Source: Rhizobium sp. CF122
Lineage (GTDB): Bacteria; Pseudomonadota; Alphaproteobacteria; Rhizobiales; Rhizobiaceae
Reading direction: 5' to 3'
NCBI RefSeq assembly: GCF_000282035.1
Contig: NZ_AKKA01000021.1
Location: 1 to 64,000 of the forward strand
Length of the DNA stretch: 64,000 nt
The notes under the pieces are model-generated. The model worked only from the letters and a program-made list of their open reading frames with translations. It was not told the origin of the DNA and did not search any database. Shown here in pieces: positions 48,186-58,238 of the stretch; the stretch's first letter is position 1, and the number at the start of each line of letters is the position of its first letter. The position numbers and the translations under genes were made by a program.

Positions 48186-49442
48186 TTATGCCGCGCGGCG
48201 GATCAAGATGTGCTTCTTCTTGCCGAGCGAGAGCTTGATGACGCCATCGGCGGTGATCTCGCCGCTTCCGACAACCTTGCGCTCGTCGCTGACAGCCTGA
48301 TCGTTAATGCGCACCGCACCGCCCTGAACGTGACGACGGGCCTCGCCATTCGAGGCGGCAAGGCCGGCGCGGACGATCAGCGACAGCAGACCGATGCCAC
48401 CGTCGAGCTCGGCAGCCGGCACCTCGACCGACGGAAGGTTTTCGGCAAGGCCACCTTCCTCGAAGGTCTTGCGGGCGGTTTCGGCGGCCTGTTCGGCCGC
48501 CGCGCGGCCGTGTAGGATCGCGGTGACCTCAGTCGCCAAGATCTTCTTGACCTCGTTGATCTCGGAGCCGGCGAGCGCCGACAGGCGCGCGACCTCGTCC
48601 ATCGGCAACGTCGTGTAGAGCTTCAGGAAGCGCGAGACGTCGGCGTCTTCGGTGTTGCGCCAGTACTGCCAGAAATCATAGGCCGAGAGCATGTCGGCGT
48701 TGAGCCAGACGGCGCCGGTCGCGGACTTGCCCATCTTGGCACCCGAAGACGTCGTCAGCAGCGGCGAGGTGAGGGCGTAGAGCTGTTGCGTCCCCATGCG
48801 GTGACCGAGGTCGATGCCGTTGACGATGTTGCCCCACTGGTCCGAACCGCCCATCTGCAGACGGCAGTCGTAGCGCTTGGCGAGTTCGACGAAGTCGTAG
48901 GCCTGCAGGATCATGTAGTTGAATTCGAGGAACGACAGCGACTGCTCGCGATCAAGCCGCATCTTGACGCTGTCGAAGGACAGCATGCGGTTGACCGAGA
49001 AATGCCGGCCGACATCTCGCAGAAACTCCAGGTAGTTGATGGAACGCAGCCACTCGGCGTTGTTGATCATCAGTGCATCTTTGGGGCCTTCGCCGTAGGT
49101 CAAGTAGTTTGAGAAGACCCGCTTGATCGAAGCAATGTTGCTCTCGATGGTGTCGATCGTCATCAGCTGGCGGGCTTCGTCCTTGAAAGAGGGGTCACCG
49201 ACCATGCCTGTGCCACCGCCCATCAGTGAAATAGCGCGGTGGCCAGTTGCCTGCAGCCAGTGCAGCATCATGATCTGGATGAGCGAACCCGCATGCAGGC
49301 TGGGCGCAGTCGGGTCGAAGCCGATATAGGCCGTTACCGTTTCCTTGGCGAAGAGTTCGTCGAGGCCCGATTCATCGGAGATCTGATGAATGAAGCCGCG
49401 CTCTTTCAGCGTGTGGAGGAAATCGGATTTGAACTCGGACAT
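48186..49442 (-). CDS. tyrS: Tyrosyl-tRNA synthetase
   Basis: A 418-residue class I synthetase charging tRNA-Tyr. The HIGH-like motif is LHAGS in [13 protein letters not shown] and the KMSKS motif is KMGKS in [15 protein letters not shown]. The N-terminal catalytic and C-terminal S4-like RNA-binding domain (about 350-418, with [16 protein letters not shown]) are both present. Standard length. Divergent from anmK across 116 bases. Confidence 0.97.
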   Translation of the reverse strand: MSEFKSDFLHTLKERGFIHQISDESGLDELFAKETVTAYIGFDPTAPSLHAGSLIQIMMLHWLQATGHRAISLMGGGTGMVGDPSFKDEARQLMTIDTIESNIASIKRVFSNYLTYGEGPKDALMINNAEWLRSINYLEFLRDVGRHFSVNRMLSFDSVKMRLDREQSLSFLEFNYMILQAYDFVELAKRYDCRLQMGGSDQWGNIVNGIDLGHRMGTQQLYALTSPLLTTSSGAKMGKSATGAVWLNADMLSAYDFWQYWRNTEDADVSRFLKLYTTLPMDEVARLSALAGSEINEVKKILATEVTAILHGRAAAEQAAETARKTFEEGGLAENLPSVEVPAAELDGGIGLLSLIVRAGLAASNGEARRHVQGGAVRINDQAVSDERKVVGSGEITADGVIKLSLGKKKHILIRRAA

Positions 49443-49507
49443 GACCTTTTGCTCTCGGGTGCGGATTTTCGGATTGGCTATTGTTGAAGTGACGCGGCGC
49501 GTTTAGC

Positions 49508-49525
49508 ACTGTTTTGCCGAACAGT
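49508..49525. promoter_or_regulatory. Inverted repeat in the tyrS/anmK divergent region
   Basis: ACTGTT (49508-49513), six bases, AACAGT (49520-49525): a perfect 6-bp inverted repeat about 35 bases upstream of anmK. Possible operator; no protein can be named. Confidence 0.3.
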
Positions 49526-49558
49526 CACCATTTGGCAGGAATCTTCCAGCGAGGGGTC

Positions 49559-50671
49559 ATGGAGAAGATCAGGACCGCGATCGGCTTGATGAGCGGAACA
49601 TCGATGGACGGTATCGACGTGGCGCTGCTGCGTACCGATGGCCGGGCCGTCGTCGAGCGCGGACCGTTTCTCGGCGTTCCCTATGAGCCAGCCTTCCGTG
49701 ATCGGTTGAAGCTGGCACTGGAGCAAGCGAAGACCATTACCCAACGTGAGCAAAGGCCGGGTGATCTCGCCGCGATCGAGAGTGAACTGACGTTACGTCA
49801 TGCAGTTGCCGTTAGGGAATTTCTGGCTGCGAATACGCTCGATACGGCTTCGATCGATGTCGTCGGCTTTCACGGGCAGACGGTGCTGCACCGTCCGGAC
49901 GAGGCGCTGACGGTGCAGATCGGCGATGGGGCACTGTTGGCGCGCGAGACGGGCATTCCGGTGGCCTACGACCTCCGTGCCAACGACATGGTGCATGGTG
50001 GCCAGGGTGCGCCACTGGTTCCGGTCTATCATGCAGCACTTGCCGCCAACGTCACGAACGCGGCTTTGCCGGTCTGCTTTGTCAATATCGGCGGGATTTC
50101 CAACCTCACCTATGTCGGCGAGGACGGCGTCATCGTCGGCTACGACAGCGGGCCGGGCAATACGCTGATCGATCAGTGGGTCGAGACCCATGCGGGCGTG
50201 CCGTTCGATCAGGGCGGCATGATTGCCTCGGAAGGTCGGATTGTCGCGGAACTGGCGGATCGATATTTGAACAGCCCGTTCTTTACCGCGGAGAAGCGAC
50301 GCTCGCTCGACCGCAACGACTTTCCTCCGCCATCGGGCGAAGATGCAGAACTTGGCGACGGTGCGCGCACTCTTGCGTATGTCGCGGCCGCCTCGATCAT
50401 CAAGTCCGCCAGTCACCTTCCGGTGAAGCCGACGCTTTATGTCGTTTGCGGTGGCGGTCGCCTCAATCGCGTGCTGATGCAGGATTTGAAAGACATTGCT
50501 CATGGCGCGAAGGTGATAACGGCGGAGGAGGCGGGCTTCAACGGCGACTCCATGGAGGCCGAAGCCTGGGCTTATCTGGCGGTGAGGTCGTTGGATGGCC
50601 TGCCGTTGACGTTTCCGGGGACAACGGGTGTGCATGCGCCTGTCAGCGGCGGTGTCGTGGTGAAACCGTGA
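49559..50671 (+). CDS. anmK: Anhydro-N-acetylmuramic acid kinase
   Basis: A 370-residue sugar kinase that recycles anhydroMurNAc from cell-wall turnover to MurNAc 6-phosphate. Diagnostic regions: [16 protein letters not shown] at the N-terminus, [24 protein letters not shown] and [17 protein letters not shown] before the ATG at 49559 decides the start. Divergent from tyrS. Its stop overlaps the start of the broken acetyltransferase gene (TGATG). Confidence 0.95.
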   Translation: MEKIRTAIGLMSGTSMDGIDVALLRTDGRAVVERGPFLGVPYEPAFRDRLKLALEQAKTITQREQRPGDLAAIESELTLRHAVAVREFLAANTLDTASIDVVGFHGQTVLHRPDEALTVQIGDGALLARETGIPVAYDLRANDMVHGGQGAPLVPVYHAALAANVTNAALPVCFVNIGGISNLTYVGEDGVIVGYDSGPGNTLIDQWVETHAGVPFDQGGMIASEGRIVAELADRYLNSPFFTAEKRRSLDRNDFPPPSGEDAELGDGARTLAYVAAASIIKSASHLPVKPTLYVVCGGGRLNRVLMQDLKDIAHGAKVITAEEAGFNGDSMEAEAWAYLAVRSLDGLPLTFPGTTGVHAPVSGGVVVKP

Positions 50672-51190
50672 TGCAACAGGTCATTCTGGAGACACCGCGC
50701 CTGGTCGCTATCTGTGGGACCCCGACGATGCGGGCCTGATCCAGGAGCTCCATTCGACGATCGAGGCGACGCGATATCTTTCGGGTGCTGCCCCCCGTGG
50801 TCGCGTGAAAAGGCTGCGGTTGCGCAGCTGGTTCGGCGAGCAGGCGCGGGACGCAACCAAGAAATACAAAATCCTCAGTCGCGATGACGGCCGCTTCATT
50901 GGCCCGCGGGGTTCTCGCTATTTGGCGGCGAGCGGCAGGATTTCGAACTCGGCTATTCGCTTCGGCAGCAGAAATGGGGCAAGGGCTATGCGACGGAGAT
51001 TGCCGGCGGGCTTGCCGATTGGTTCTTTGGACGGAACTTTGCGCAACAGTTCATCGCGTTCACCCATCCGGACAATGCCGCATCCCAGCATGTCCTAACG
51101 AAAATCGGCATGCGAAGCCGCATGCCGATGATCATCGACGGATTGTCTTGCCCGACGTTCGAATTGACCGCCGGGATGCGGTCAGCCTAG
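50671..51190 (+). pseudogene. GNAT acetyltransferase pseudogene (RimJ/RimL type), several frameshifts
   Basis: Read across frames, the region encodes a recognisable acetyltransferase of about 173 residues: ETPRLVA, then in the next frame YLWDPDDAGLIQELHSTIEATRY, later RSWFGEQARDATKKYKIL, and in a third frame GYSLRQQKWGKGYATEIAGG and HPDNAASQHVLTKIGM. Frame changes are needed near 50710, in the 50790-50815 stretch and near 50900-50915. Total length differs from a multiple of three by one base. No single frame spans more than half. The last four bases overlap the convergent hydrolase gene. Inactive as it stands unless these are sequence errors. Confidence 0.8.
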
Positions 51191-51864
51191 CGGATGCGCT
51201 TGGCGGCCGGCTCCGGCACCAGTTCGCCATTCAGGCGGCGATCGAGGTAGTCCTCGCACTCGCTCATCAGGGTCTCGACCTGGCCGTTGAAGAAGTGGTT
51301 GGCACCGGGCACCGTGCGGTGCGTGATCAAGATACCCTTCTGCGTCTTCAGCTTCTCGACGAGGCCGTTTACATCCTTCTCGGGCGCGACCTTGTCAGCT
51401 TCGCCGTTGATGATGAGGCCGGAAGACGGGCAGGGCGCAAGGAACGAGAAGTCATAGGTGTTCGGCTGCGGCGCGATCGACATGAAGCCTTCGATTTCGG
51501 GACGACGCATCAGGAGCTGCATGCCGATCCACGATCCGAAGGAATAGCCGGCAACCCAGCACGTCTTCGAATCGGGATGCAGGCTCTGCACCCAGTCGAG
51601 CGCGGACGCGGCATCCGAAAGCTCGCCGGCGCCGTGGTCGAACTCACCCTGGCTGCGGCCGATTCCCCGGAAGTTGAAGCGCAATGTCGTGAACCCGCGC
51701 TTCTGGAACATGTAGAAGAGCTGGTAGACGATCTGGTTGTTCATCGTGCCACCGAACTGGGGATGCGGGTGCAGAATGAGGGCAATCGGCGCGCTTTTTT
51801 CCTTGGAGGGCTGGTAGCGGCCTTCAAGGCGGCCTGCGGGGCCGTTGAAAATGACTTCGGGCAT
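51187..51864 (-). CDS. Alpha/beta hydrolase of the dienelactone hydrolase-like type
   Basis: A 225-residue cytoplasmic hydrolase. HPHPQFGGTMNN near the N-terminus, RFNFRGIGRSQG, and the nucleophile in AGYSFGSWIG are typical; the Asp and His of the triad are expected at INGEADKVAPE and VPGANHFF. Close relatives are common in proteobacteria with no fixed substrate. The start at 51864 has GGAG upstream; a longer in-frame start exists. An Irr-box-like element lies 77 bases upstream, between this gene and the divergent cysteine desulfurase. Confidence 0.88.
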   Translation of the reverse strand: MPEVIFNGPAGRLEGRYQPSKEKSAPIALILHPHPQFGGTMNNQIVYQLFYMFQKRGFTTLRFNFRGIGRSQGEFDHGAGELSDAASALDWVQSLHPDSKTCWVAGYSFGSWIGMQLLMRRPEIEGFMSIAPQPNTYDFSFLAPCPSSGLIINGEADKVAPEKDVNGLVEKLKTQKGILITHRTVPGANHFFNGQVETLMSECEDYLDRRLNGELVPEPAAKRIR

Positions 51865-51927
51865 CGGTACTCCGGCGTTTATTTCTTCGCGTTCACGCTG
51901 CGCAGACTTGACGAACGTTGTCAGCTT

Positions 51928-51957
51928 TTCTAAAACGCAGTTTAGAACAATTCGAAA
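51928..51957. promoter_or_regulatory. Irr-box (ICE)-like element between the hydrolase gene and the suf operon
   Basis: TTTAGAA (51941-51947), three bases, TTCGAAA (51951-51957): one mismatch from a perfect TTTAGAA-N3-TTCTAAA palindrome, the form described for the rhizobial iron regulator Irr. A further TTCTAAA half-site lies at 51928-51934, six bases to the left. It lies 64-94 bases before the hydrolase gene and 110-140 bases before the first suf gene, so it could act on either. Confidence 0.55.
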
Positions 51958-52067
51958 CTTGCATGGCGATCCACGCATTGTGGGATGTGTCATAAGGCAA
52001 GCCCGGCCGAAATTTCAAGGAAAATGAGCCGAGGCGTCGTGCAAGCTTAAAGCGCAGGACAAAGATC

Positions 52068-53234
52068 ATGGCGCCGCCACGCCTTTATCTCGATTGGAAC
52101 GCGACTTCGCCGCTGCATCCGCATGCGCGCGACGCGGTTCTGCGTGCAATGGATCTGTTCGGCAATCCGAATTCGGTGCATGGCGAGGGCCGGGCCGTCC
52201 GCGCAGCCATTGAAAGTGCGCGGCGCCAAGTGGCAACGCTTGCGGGCGCCGATCCTGCGCATGTGATCTTCACGAGCGGCGCCACCGAGGCGGCCAATAT
52301 GGTGCTGACGCCGGAATTTAGGATGGGGCGGACGCCGCTGGCAATCGGTCAGCTCTATTATTCCGCGGTTGAGCATCCTGCAGTTCGCGAAGGTGGGCGC
52401 TTCCCGAAGGAACGGACGACGGAAATTCCGGTGACAGAGGCGGGCGTCGTCGATCTCGATGCGCTTGGCGCCTTGCTTACGGCGCATAACAAGGCGACCG
52501 GGCTGCCGATGGTCGCCGTCATGCTGGTCAACAACGAGACCGGTATCGTTCAGCCGATTGCCGACGTTGCGAAAATCGTACAGGCGCATGGTGGCCTGCT
52601 TGTCGTCGATGCGGTGCAGGCGGCCAGTCGTTTGAGGCTCGACACCAACGCACTTGGCGTCGACTTCATGATCGTCTCATCGCATAAGATCGGCGGTCCG
52701 AAAGGCGCCGGTGCGCTGATCACCCGTGGCGAAGTCCTGATGCCGCGGCCGCTGATCCATGGCGGCGGCCAGGAGAAGGGTCACCGCTCGGGGACAGAGA
52801 ATTCGCTTTCGGTGATCGGCTTCGGCGCTGCTGCCGACGCAGCTGTTGCGGAATTGGATGCGCGCAATGAAGTCGCGTCGGCTCTACGTGATCGACTGGA
52901 AACCGGAATGCGAGGCGCTGCGCCTGACGTCGTCATCTACGGCGCCGAAGGCCAACGTGTTTCGAATACGACTTTTTTCACGCTTCCAGGGCTGAAGGCC
53001 GAGACTGGCCAGATCGCCTTCGATCTCGAAGGTGTGGCGCTCTCTGCCGGGTCCGCCTGCTCATCCGGCAAGGTCGGCGAAAGCCATGTTCTGGTTGCCA
53101 TGGGGCGTGACCCCAAACTCGGTGCTTTGCGCATTTCGTTGGGCTTTGCAACGACCGAGGACGAGATCGACAAGGCGATTTCGGTCTTTGCGAAAATAGC
53201 CGCTCGGCGCAAGCTGGCCGGGGAGGCGGCGTGA
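52068..53234 (+). CDS. Cysteine desulfurase (NifS/IscS-like), first gene of the suf operon
   Basis: A 388-residue PLP enzyme taking sulfur from cysteine. PLP-binding K207 is in SSHKIGGPKGAG, and the active-site cysteine C331 is in SAGSACSSGKVGESH, a group I loop of the NifS/IscS kind, unlike the SufS encoded later. Agrobacterium names this gene sufS2 in sufS2BCDS1XA. Ribosome binding site AGGA. Followed after 143 bases by sufB. Confidence 0.93.
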   Translation: MAPPRLYLDWNATSPLHPHARDAVLRAMDLFGNPNSVHGEGRAVRAAIESARRQVATLAGADPAHVIFTSGATEAANMVLTPEFRMGRTPLAIGQLYYSAVEHPAVREGGRFPKERTTEIPVTEAGVVDLDALGALLTAHNKATGLPMVAVMLVNNETGIVQPIADVAKIVQAHGGLLVVDAVQAASRLRLDTNALGVDFMIVSSHKIGGPKGAGALITRGEVLMPRPLIHGGGQEKGHRSGTENSLSVIGFGAAADAAVAELDARNEVASALRDRLETGMRGAAPDVVIYGAEGQRVSNTTFFTLPGLKAETGQIAFDLEGVALSAGSACSSGKVGESHVLVAMGRDPKLGALRISLGFATTEDEIDKAISVFAKIAARRKLAGEAA

Positions 53235-53247
53235 CCGCTTTATAAAT

Positions 53248-53261
53248 TTGCGGAAACGCAA
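53248..53261. promoter_or_regulatory. Short inverted repeat upstream of sufB
   Basis: TTGCG (53248-53252), GAAA, CGCAA (53257-53261): a perfect 5-bp inverted repeat in the 143-bp gap before sufB. Either an internal regulatory site or a small GNRA-loop hairpin that shapes the message between the first two suf genes. Confidence 0.3.
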
Positions 53262-53377
53262 TTTTCCGCTTGCCATTCGGGCTGAAAAGTCCCTTTTGGC
53301 CACCTACATACGGGGCAAACGATACTGCCCGAACGACAAGCTGCCGGACCTTTTCTCCGGCGAGATTGGAGAATGAC

Positions 53378-54847
53378 ATGCCCGCCGTCCAGGAAACGGT
53401 TGATCGCGTCCGCGAGATTGACGTCGATCAGTATAAATACGGTTTCGAGACCATCATCGAAATGGACAAGGCACCCAAGGGCCTGTCCGAAGACATCATC
53501 CGGTTCATTTCCGCCAAGAAGCAGGAGCCGGAATGGATGCTCGAATGGCGTCTCGAGGCCTATAAGCGCTGGCTGACGCTGGAAGAACCGACCTGGGCGC
53601 GCGTCGATTATCCGAAGATCGATTTCAACGACATCTACTACTACGCCGCGCCGAAAAGCACGCCTGGCCCGACGTCGCTTGACGAAGTCGATCCTGAAAT
53701 TCTCAAGGTCTACGAAAAGCTCGGTATTCCGCTCAAGGAGCAGGAAATCCTGGCCGGTGTCGAGAAGCCGAAGATCGCCGTCGATGCCGTCTTCGATTCT
53801 GTTTCCGTTGTCACGACCTTCAAGGAAGAGCTGAAGAAGGCCGGCGTGATCTTCATGTCGATCTCGGAGGCAATCCGCGAGCATCCGGAACTGGTGCAGA
53901 AATATCTCGGCTCCGTCGTTCCGACCACCGACAACTATTATGCGACGCTGAACTCGGCCGTCTTTACCGATGGTTCGTTCGTGTTCGTTCCGAAGGGCGT
54001 TCGCTGCCCAATGGAGCTGTCCACCTACTTCCGCATTAACGAGAAGAACACCGGCCAGTTCGAGCGCACGCTGATCATCGCCGAGGAAGGTGCATACGTT
54101 TCCTACCTTGAAGGCTGCACCGCGCCGCAGCGCGACGAAAACCAGCTGCATGCCGCCGTCGTCGAGCTCGTTGCTCTCGATGATGCCGAGATCAAATATT
54201 CGACCGTTCAGAACTGGTATCCAGGCGATGCCCAGGGCAAGGGCGGCATCTACAACTTCGTCACCAAGCGTGGCGATTGCCGTGGCGACCGGTCGAAGAT
54301 CTCCTGGACGCAGGTCGAGACTGGTTCCGCGATCACCTGGAAGTATCCGTCCTGCATCTTGCGCGGTGATGACAGCCGCGGCGAGTTCTACTCGATCGCC
54401 GTCTCGAACGGCCACCAGCAGGTCGACAGCGGCACGAAGATGATCCACCTCGGCAAGAATACGTCGAGCCGCATCATCTCCAAGGGTATTGCGGCCGGCG
54501 TATCGCAGAACACCTACCGCGGCCAGGTATCGGCGCACCGCAAGGCATCCAACGCTCGCAACTTCACGCAGTGCGATTCGCTGCTGATCGGCGGCAAGTG
54601 CGGCGCCCATACGGTTCCGTATATCGAGGCGAAGAACTCCACGGCGCAGTTCGAGCACGAGGCAACCACCTCGAAGATCTCGGAAGACCAGCTTTTCTAC
54701 TGCCTGCAGCGCGGCATCCCAGAGGAAGCGGCGATCGCGCTGATCGTCAATGGCTTCGTCAAGGAAGTCCTGCAGGAGCTGCCGATGGAATTCGCCGTAG
54801 AGGCGCAGAAGCTTATCAGCATCTCGCTCGAAGGCAGCGTCGGCTGA
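53378..54847 (+). CDS. sufB: Fe-S cluster assembly scaffold SufB
   Basis: A 489-residue SufB, the scaffold on which the Fe-S cluster is built as part of SufBC2D. Recognisable regions: [41 protein letters not shown] (in part), and the C-terminal CQRGIPEE-like stretch ([18 protein letters not shown]). The start at 53378 is set by GGAGAATG upstream. First core gene after the desulfurase; followed by sufC after 72 bases. Confidence 0.97.
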   Translation: MPAVQETVDRVREIDVDQYKYGFETIIEMDKAPKGLSEDIIRFISAKKQEPEWMLEWRLEAYKRWLTLEEPTWARVDYPKIDFNDIYYYAAPKSTPGPTSLDEVDPEILKVYEKLGIPLKEQEILAGVEKPKIAVDAVFDSVSVVTTFKEELKKAGVIFMSISEAIREHPELVQKYLGSVVPTTDNYYATLNSAVFTDGSFVFVPKGVRCPMELSTYFRINEKNTGQFERTLIIAEEGAYVSYLEGCTAPQRDENQLHAAVVELVALDDAEIKYSTVQNWYPGDAQGKGGIYNFVTKRGDCRGDRSKISWTQVETGSAITWKYPSCILRGDDSRGEFYSIAVSNGHQQVDSGTKMIHLGKNTSSRIISKGIAAGVSQNTYRGQVSAHRKASNARNFTQCDSLLIGGKCGAHTVPYIEAKNSTAQFEHEATTSKISEDQLFYCLQRGIPEEAAIALIVNGFVKEVLQELPMEFAVEAQKLISISLEGSVG

Positions 54848-54919
54848 CGCAATACGACATGAATGCGCGAGGGCGCGTGGATCGCGCCTTTCTCCGATTG
54901 CTTTTTATGGGACAAAACC

Positions 54920-55675
54920 ATGCTTGAAATTAAGAACCTGCACGCCCGCATCGCTGAAGACGGCACCGAGATCATTCGCGGACTGAACCTCACGGTGAAG
55001 GCCGGTGAAGTTGCTGCCATCATGGGCCCGAACGGCTCCGGCAAGTCGACACTTTCATACGTCCTGTCGGGGCGCGAAGACTACGAAGTCACCGAAGGCG
55101 ACATCCTTTACAACGGCGAGAGCATCCTGGAACTAGACGCTGCCGAGCGTGCGGCCAAGGGCATCTTCCTGGCCTTCCAATATCCGGTCGAAATTCCGGG
55201 CGTGGCCACTATGCAGTTCCTCAAGGTTGCGATGAACGAACAGCGCAAGGCGCGCGGCGAAGAAGAGCTGAAGACCCCCGACTTCATGCGCCTCGTCAAG
55301 GACGCTGCCGGCAAGCTGCAGATCAACACCGAAATGTTGAAGCGCCCGCTGAACGTTGGCTTCTCGGGTGGTGAGAAGAAGCGCGCCGAAATCCTGCAGA
55401 TGGCGCTGCTGCAGCCGCAGCTTTGCGTACTTGACGAGACGGACTCCGGTCTCGACATCGACGCACTGAAGATCGTTGCCGATGGCGTCAACGCGCTGCG
55501 TTCGCCGGATCGTGCCGTCGTCGTCATCACCCACTACCAGCGTCTGCTCGACTACATCGTTCCGGATACCGTTCACGTTCTCTACAAGGGGCAGGTGATC
55601 AAGTCGGGCGACAAGGCGCTGGCGCATGAGCTGGAAGCCAACGGCTACGCCGACATCATCGGTGCGGCAGCCTGA
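54920..55675 (+). CDS. sufC: Fe-S cluster assembly ATPase SufC
   Basis: A 251-residue ABC-type ATPase with Walker A GPNGSGKS (36-43), signature SGGEKKRAEILQ, and Walker B LCVLDETDSGLDIDAL; the ETDSGLD variant is characteristic of SufC. It energises cluster assembly on SufB-SufD. Its ATG at 54920 follows a weak GGGAC site. Confidence 0.97.
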   Translation: MLEIKNLHARIAEDGTEIIRGLNLTVKAGEVAAIMGPNGSGKSTLSYVLSGREDYEVTEGDILYNGESILELDAAERAAKGIFLAFQYPVEIPGVATMQFLKVAMNEQRKARGEEELKTPDFMRLVKDAAGKLQINTEMLKRPLNVGFSGGEKKRAEILQMALLQPQLCVLDETDSGLDIDALKIVADGVNALRSPDRAVVVITHYQRLLDYIVPDTVHVLYKGQVIKSGDKALAHELEANGYADIIGAAA

Positions 55676-55698
55676 TTTAGGCGGAAAGGACGGGTCTC

Positions 55699-56973
55699 AT
55701 GAACATGCAGACGACGAGCCGCCAGACCGCCGCTGAAGCGGCGCTCATCGAGGCTTTCAACAACCAGGTCGGCGAGCTACCGGGAGACGGTTCGGTCATC
55801 GCCATCCGGGACAGGCTGCTTGACGACCTGAAGAAGGCCGGCCTGCCGACGCGCCGCATCGAGGCCTGGCACTATACCGATCTCAAGACGCTGTTGCGCG
55901 CCATTCCGGAACAGGCCGGCGACGCTGGTTCGGAAGCCCGCGACCCGCTGGTTGAAGAATCCTCGGTCCTTTCGGTTATTCAGGGTGTGCCCGATCTCAA
56001 GGCTTCGGTCGATGGCCTCGATATTTCGAGCTATGCGGCTCAGCTTTCAAACGGCACGGCTGCCACCGGCCTCGGCGCATTCGGCAGTGATGACGCGATC
56101 GGCCGCATCAACGGCAGCTTCGTGCGGGATGGCTACGTCATTGACGTCGCCGCCGAAACTGCGCTTGAGGAACCGCTCGAGATCCAGTTCGTTCATGCTG
56201 GCGGCCAGACGCATACGCGCCTGCCGATTAGCTTCGGCGCAAACGTGAAAGCGACGGTCATCGAACGTCACCTTGCAGTGACCTCCGACGCCGCTTTCGT
56301 GTCGCACGTCAGTGACATCACGGTTGGAGAAGGTACGGAGCTCACCTGGATCATTATCCAGCAGCAGGGCGCAGAGGATACGCACCTCGGCCAGATCCGG
56401 GTCGATCTCGGCGCCGATGCCAAGCTGAAGCTTTTCGTTATCAATGCCGGCGGTAAGCTCGTTCGCCAGGAGCTGCACATCAAGGTAACGGGCGAGGGCG
56501 CCGATCTGACGCTTCGCGGCATCAACCTGCTTGGCGCTGAAACGCATACGGACGTTACCATGGTTCTCGGCCATAACGTTCCGCATACGGGCTCCACGGA
56601 AGTGATCCGCAACGTCGTCTTCGACCGCGCCAAGGGCGTCTTCCAAGGCATGATCCGCGTTGCTCCGGACGCGCAAAAGACCGACGCCAAGATGGCTTGC
56701 AATACGCTTCTGATGTCCGACGACGCCGAATTTTCGGTGAAGCCGGAACTGGAGATCTTCGCTGACGACGTTCAGTGCGGTCACGGCGCGACCGTTGCCG
56801 ACATTGACGACAATCATCTCTACTACATGATGGCGCGCGGCATTCCGGAGAACAAGGCGCGCGCAATGCTCGTCAACGCCTTCGTTGCCGAGATCGTTGA
56901 AGAACTGGAAGACGAAGCGCTGGTCGCGTCGCTGGAAGGCGTCATCTCGGCCTGGCTCGAAAAGCACGCCTGA
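55699..56973 (+). CDS. sufD: Fe-S cluster assembly protein SufD
   Basis: A 424-residue SufD, paralogue of SufB without the cluster cysteines. The C-terminal core ILPD-type repeat region includes DDVQCGHGATVADIDDNHLYYMMARGIPE, shown here only in part as QCGHGATVADID, and NTLLMSDDAEFSVKPELEI. It pairs with SufB and SufC in iron delivery. GGAAAGGA before the ATG. The reading frame is full length. Confidence 0.95.
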   Translation: MNMQTTSRQTAAEAALIEAFNNQVGELPGDGSVIAIRDRLLDDLKKAGLPTRRIEAWHYTDLKTLLRAIPEQAGDAGSEARDPLVEESSVLSVIQGVPDLKASVDGLDISSYAAQLSNGTAATGLGAFGSDDAIGRINGSFVRDGYVIDVAAETALEEPLEIQFVHAGGQTHTRLPISFGANVKATVIERHLAVTSDAAFVSHVSDITVGEGTELTWIIIQQQGAEDTHLGQIRVDLGADAKLKLFVINAGGKLVRQELHIKVTGEGADLTLRGINLLGAETHTDVTMVLGHNVPHTGSTEVIRNVVFDRAKGVFQGMIRVAPDAQKTDAKMACNTLLMSDDAEFSVKPELEIFADDVQCGHGATVADIDDNHLYYMMARGIPENKARAMLVNAFVAEIVEELEDEALVASLEGVISAWLEKHA

Positions 56974-56985
56974 TCGGATAGCGTT

Positions 56986-58227
56986 ATGGACAAGATAGTT
57001 CCGGCCACCACATACGACGTCGAAGCCATTCGCAAGGATTTTCCGATCCTTGCCAGGGAAGTCTACGGCAAGCCGCTGGTCTATCTCGACAACGGTGCCT
57101 CCGCTCAGAAGCCGCAGGCCGTCATAGACGCGATTTCGCACGCCTACTCGAACGAATATGCGAACGTTCACCGTGGTCTGCATTTCCTTTCGAACGCCGC
57201 GACCGACGCGTATGAGGGCGCGCGCGAAAAGGTCCGGCGCTTCCTGAACGCGCCTGATGTCAACGACATCGTGTTCACGAAGTCTTCGACGGAGGCAATC
57301 AATACGGTCGCCCATGGCTGGGGCATGCCGAAGCTTGGAGACGGCGACGAGATCGTCATCTCGATCATGGAGCATCACTCCAACATCGTGCCGTGGCATT
57401 TCATCCGCGAACGGCAGGGCGCCAAGCTGGTATGGGTGCCTGTTGATGACGAGGGCGCCTTCCATATCGAGGACTTCGAGAGAAGCCTGACCGACCGCAC
57501 CAAGCTCGTCGCCATCACGCATATGTCGAATGCGCTCGGCACGGTGGTTCCGGTGAAGGAGATCTGCCGCATCGCGCACGAGCGCGGCATTCCGGTTCTG
57601 GTCGACGGGTCGCAGGGCGCCGTCCATATGCCTGTCGACGTGCAGGACATCGATTGCGACTGGTACGTGATGACCGGCCACAAGCTCTATGGCCCGTCCG
57701 GGATCGGTGTGCTCTACGGCAAGAAGGAGCGGCTTCGCGAGATGCGGCCCTTCCAGGGCGGTGGCGAAATGATCTTCGAGGTGACCGAAGATGCCGTGAC
57801 CTATAATGATCCGCCGCATCGCTTCGAAGCCGGGACGCCGCCGATCGTGCAGGCGATCGGGCTCGGCTACGCGCTCGACTACATGGAGAAGGTTGGCCGC
57901 GAGGCGATCGCGCGCCATGAGGCGGATCTTGCCACTTACGCCGCGGAGCGGCTGCAGGCGGTGAATTCGCTGCGCGTTTTCGGCACCGCGCCAGGCAAGG
58001 GCGGCATCTTCTCCTTCGAGCTTGCCGGTCTGCATGCGCATGATGTGTCGATGGTGATCGACCGTCAGGGGGTTGCGGTGCGCGCGGGAACCCATTGCGC
58101 CATGCCGCTCTTGAAACGCTTCGGCGTCACCTCCACATGCCGGGCGTCCTTCGGGATGTACAATACACGCGCCGAGGTCGATGCCTTGGCCGATGCGCTG
58201 GAATATGCGCGTAAGTTCTTTGCTTAA
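56986..58227 (+). CDS. sufS: Cysteine desulfurase SufS
   Basis: A 413-residue group II cysteine desulfurase. PLP lysine K233 is in MTGHKLYGPSGIGVLYG, and the active-site cysteine C371 is in VRAGTHCAMPLLKRFG, the short loop typical of SufS. It passes sulfur to a SufE/SufU-type carrier; no such carrier gene is in this window, so it must be elsewhere. Starts 12 bases after sufD. Confidence 0.96.
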   Translation: MDKIVPATTYDVEAIRKDFPILAREVYGKPLVYLDNGASAQKPQAVIDAISHAYSNEYANVHRGLHFLSNAATDAYEGAREKVRRFLNAPDVNDIVFTKSSTEAINTVAHGWGMPKLGDGDEIVISIMEHHSNIVPWHFIRERQGAKLVWVPVDDEGAFHIEDFERSLTDRTKLVAITHMSNALGTVVPVKEICRIAHERGIPVLVDGSQGAVHMPVDVQDIDCDWYVMTGHKLYGPSGIGVLYGKKERLREMRPFQGGGEMIFEVTEDAVTYNDPPHRFEAGTPPIVQAIGLGYALDYMEKVGREAIARHEADLATYAAERLQAVNSLRVFGTAPGKGGIFSFELAGLHAHDVSMVIDRQGVAVRAGTHCAMPLLKRFGVTSTCRASFGMYNTRAEVDALADALEYARKFFA

Positions 58228-58238
58228 GGAGTGTCCGT

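Noticed and set aside
53240..54658. Open frame of about 470 codons antisense to sufB
   Set aside because: Opposite a clear sufB gene; compositionally a shadow, with no start signal.
56047..58095. Very long open frame (about 680 codons) on the minus strand opposite sufD and sufS
   Set aside because: It is antisense to two well-recognised suf genes in a high-GC genome where such open frames arise by codon bias. Its protein has no recognisable motif.
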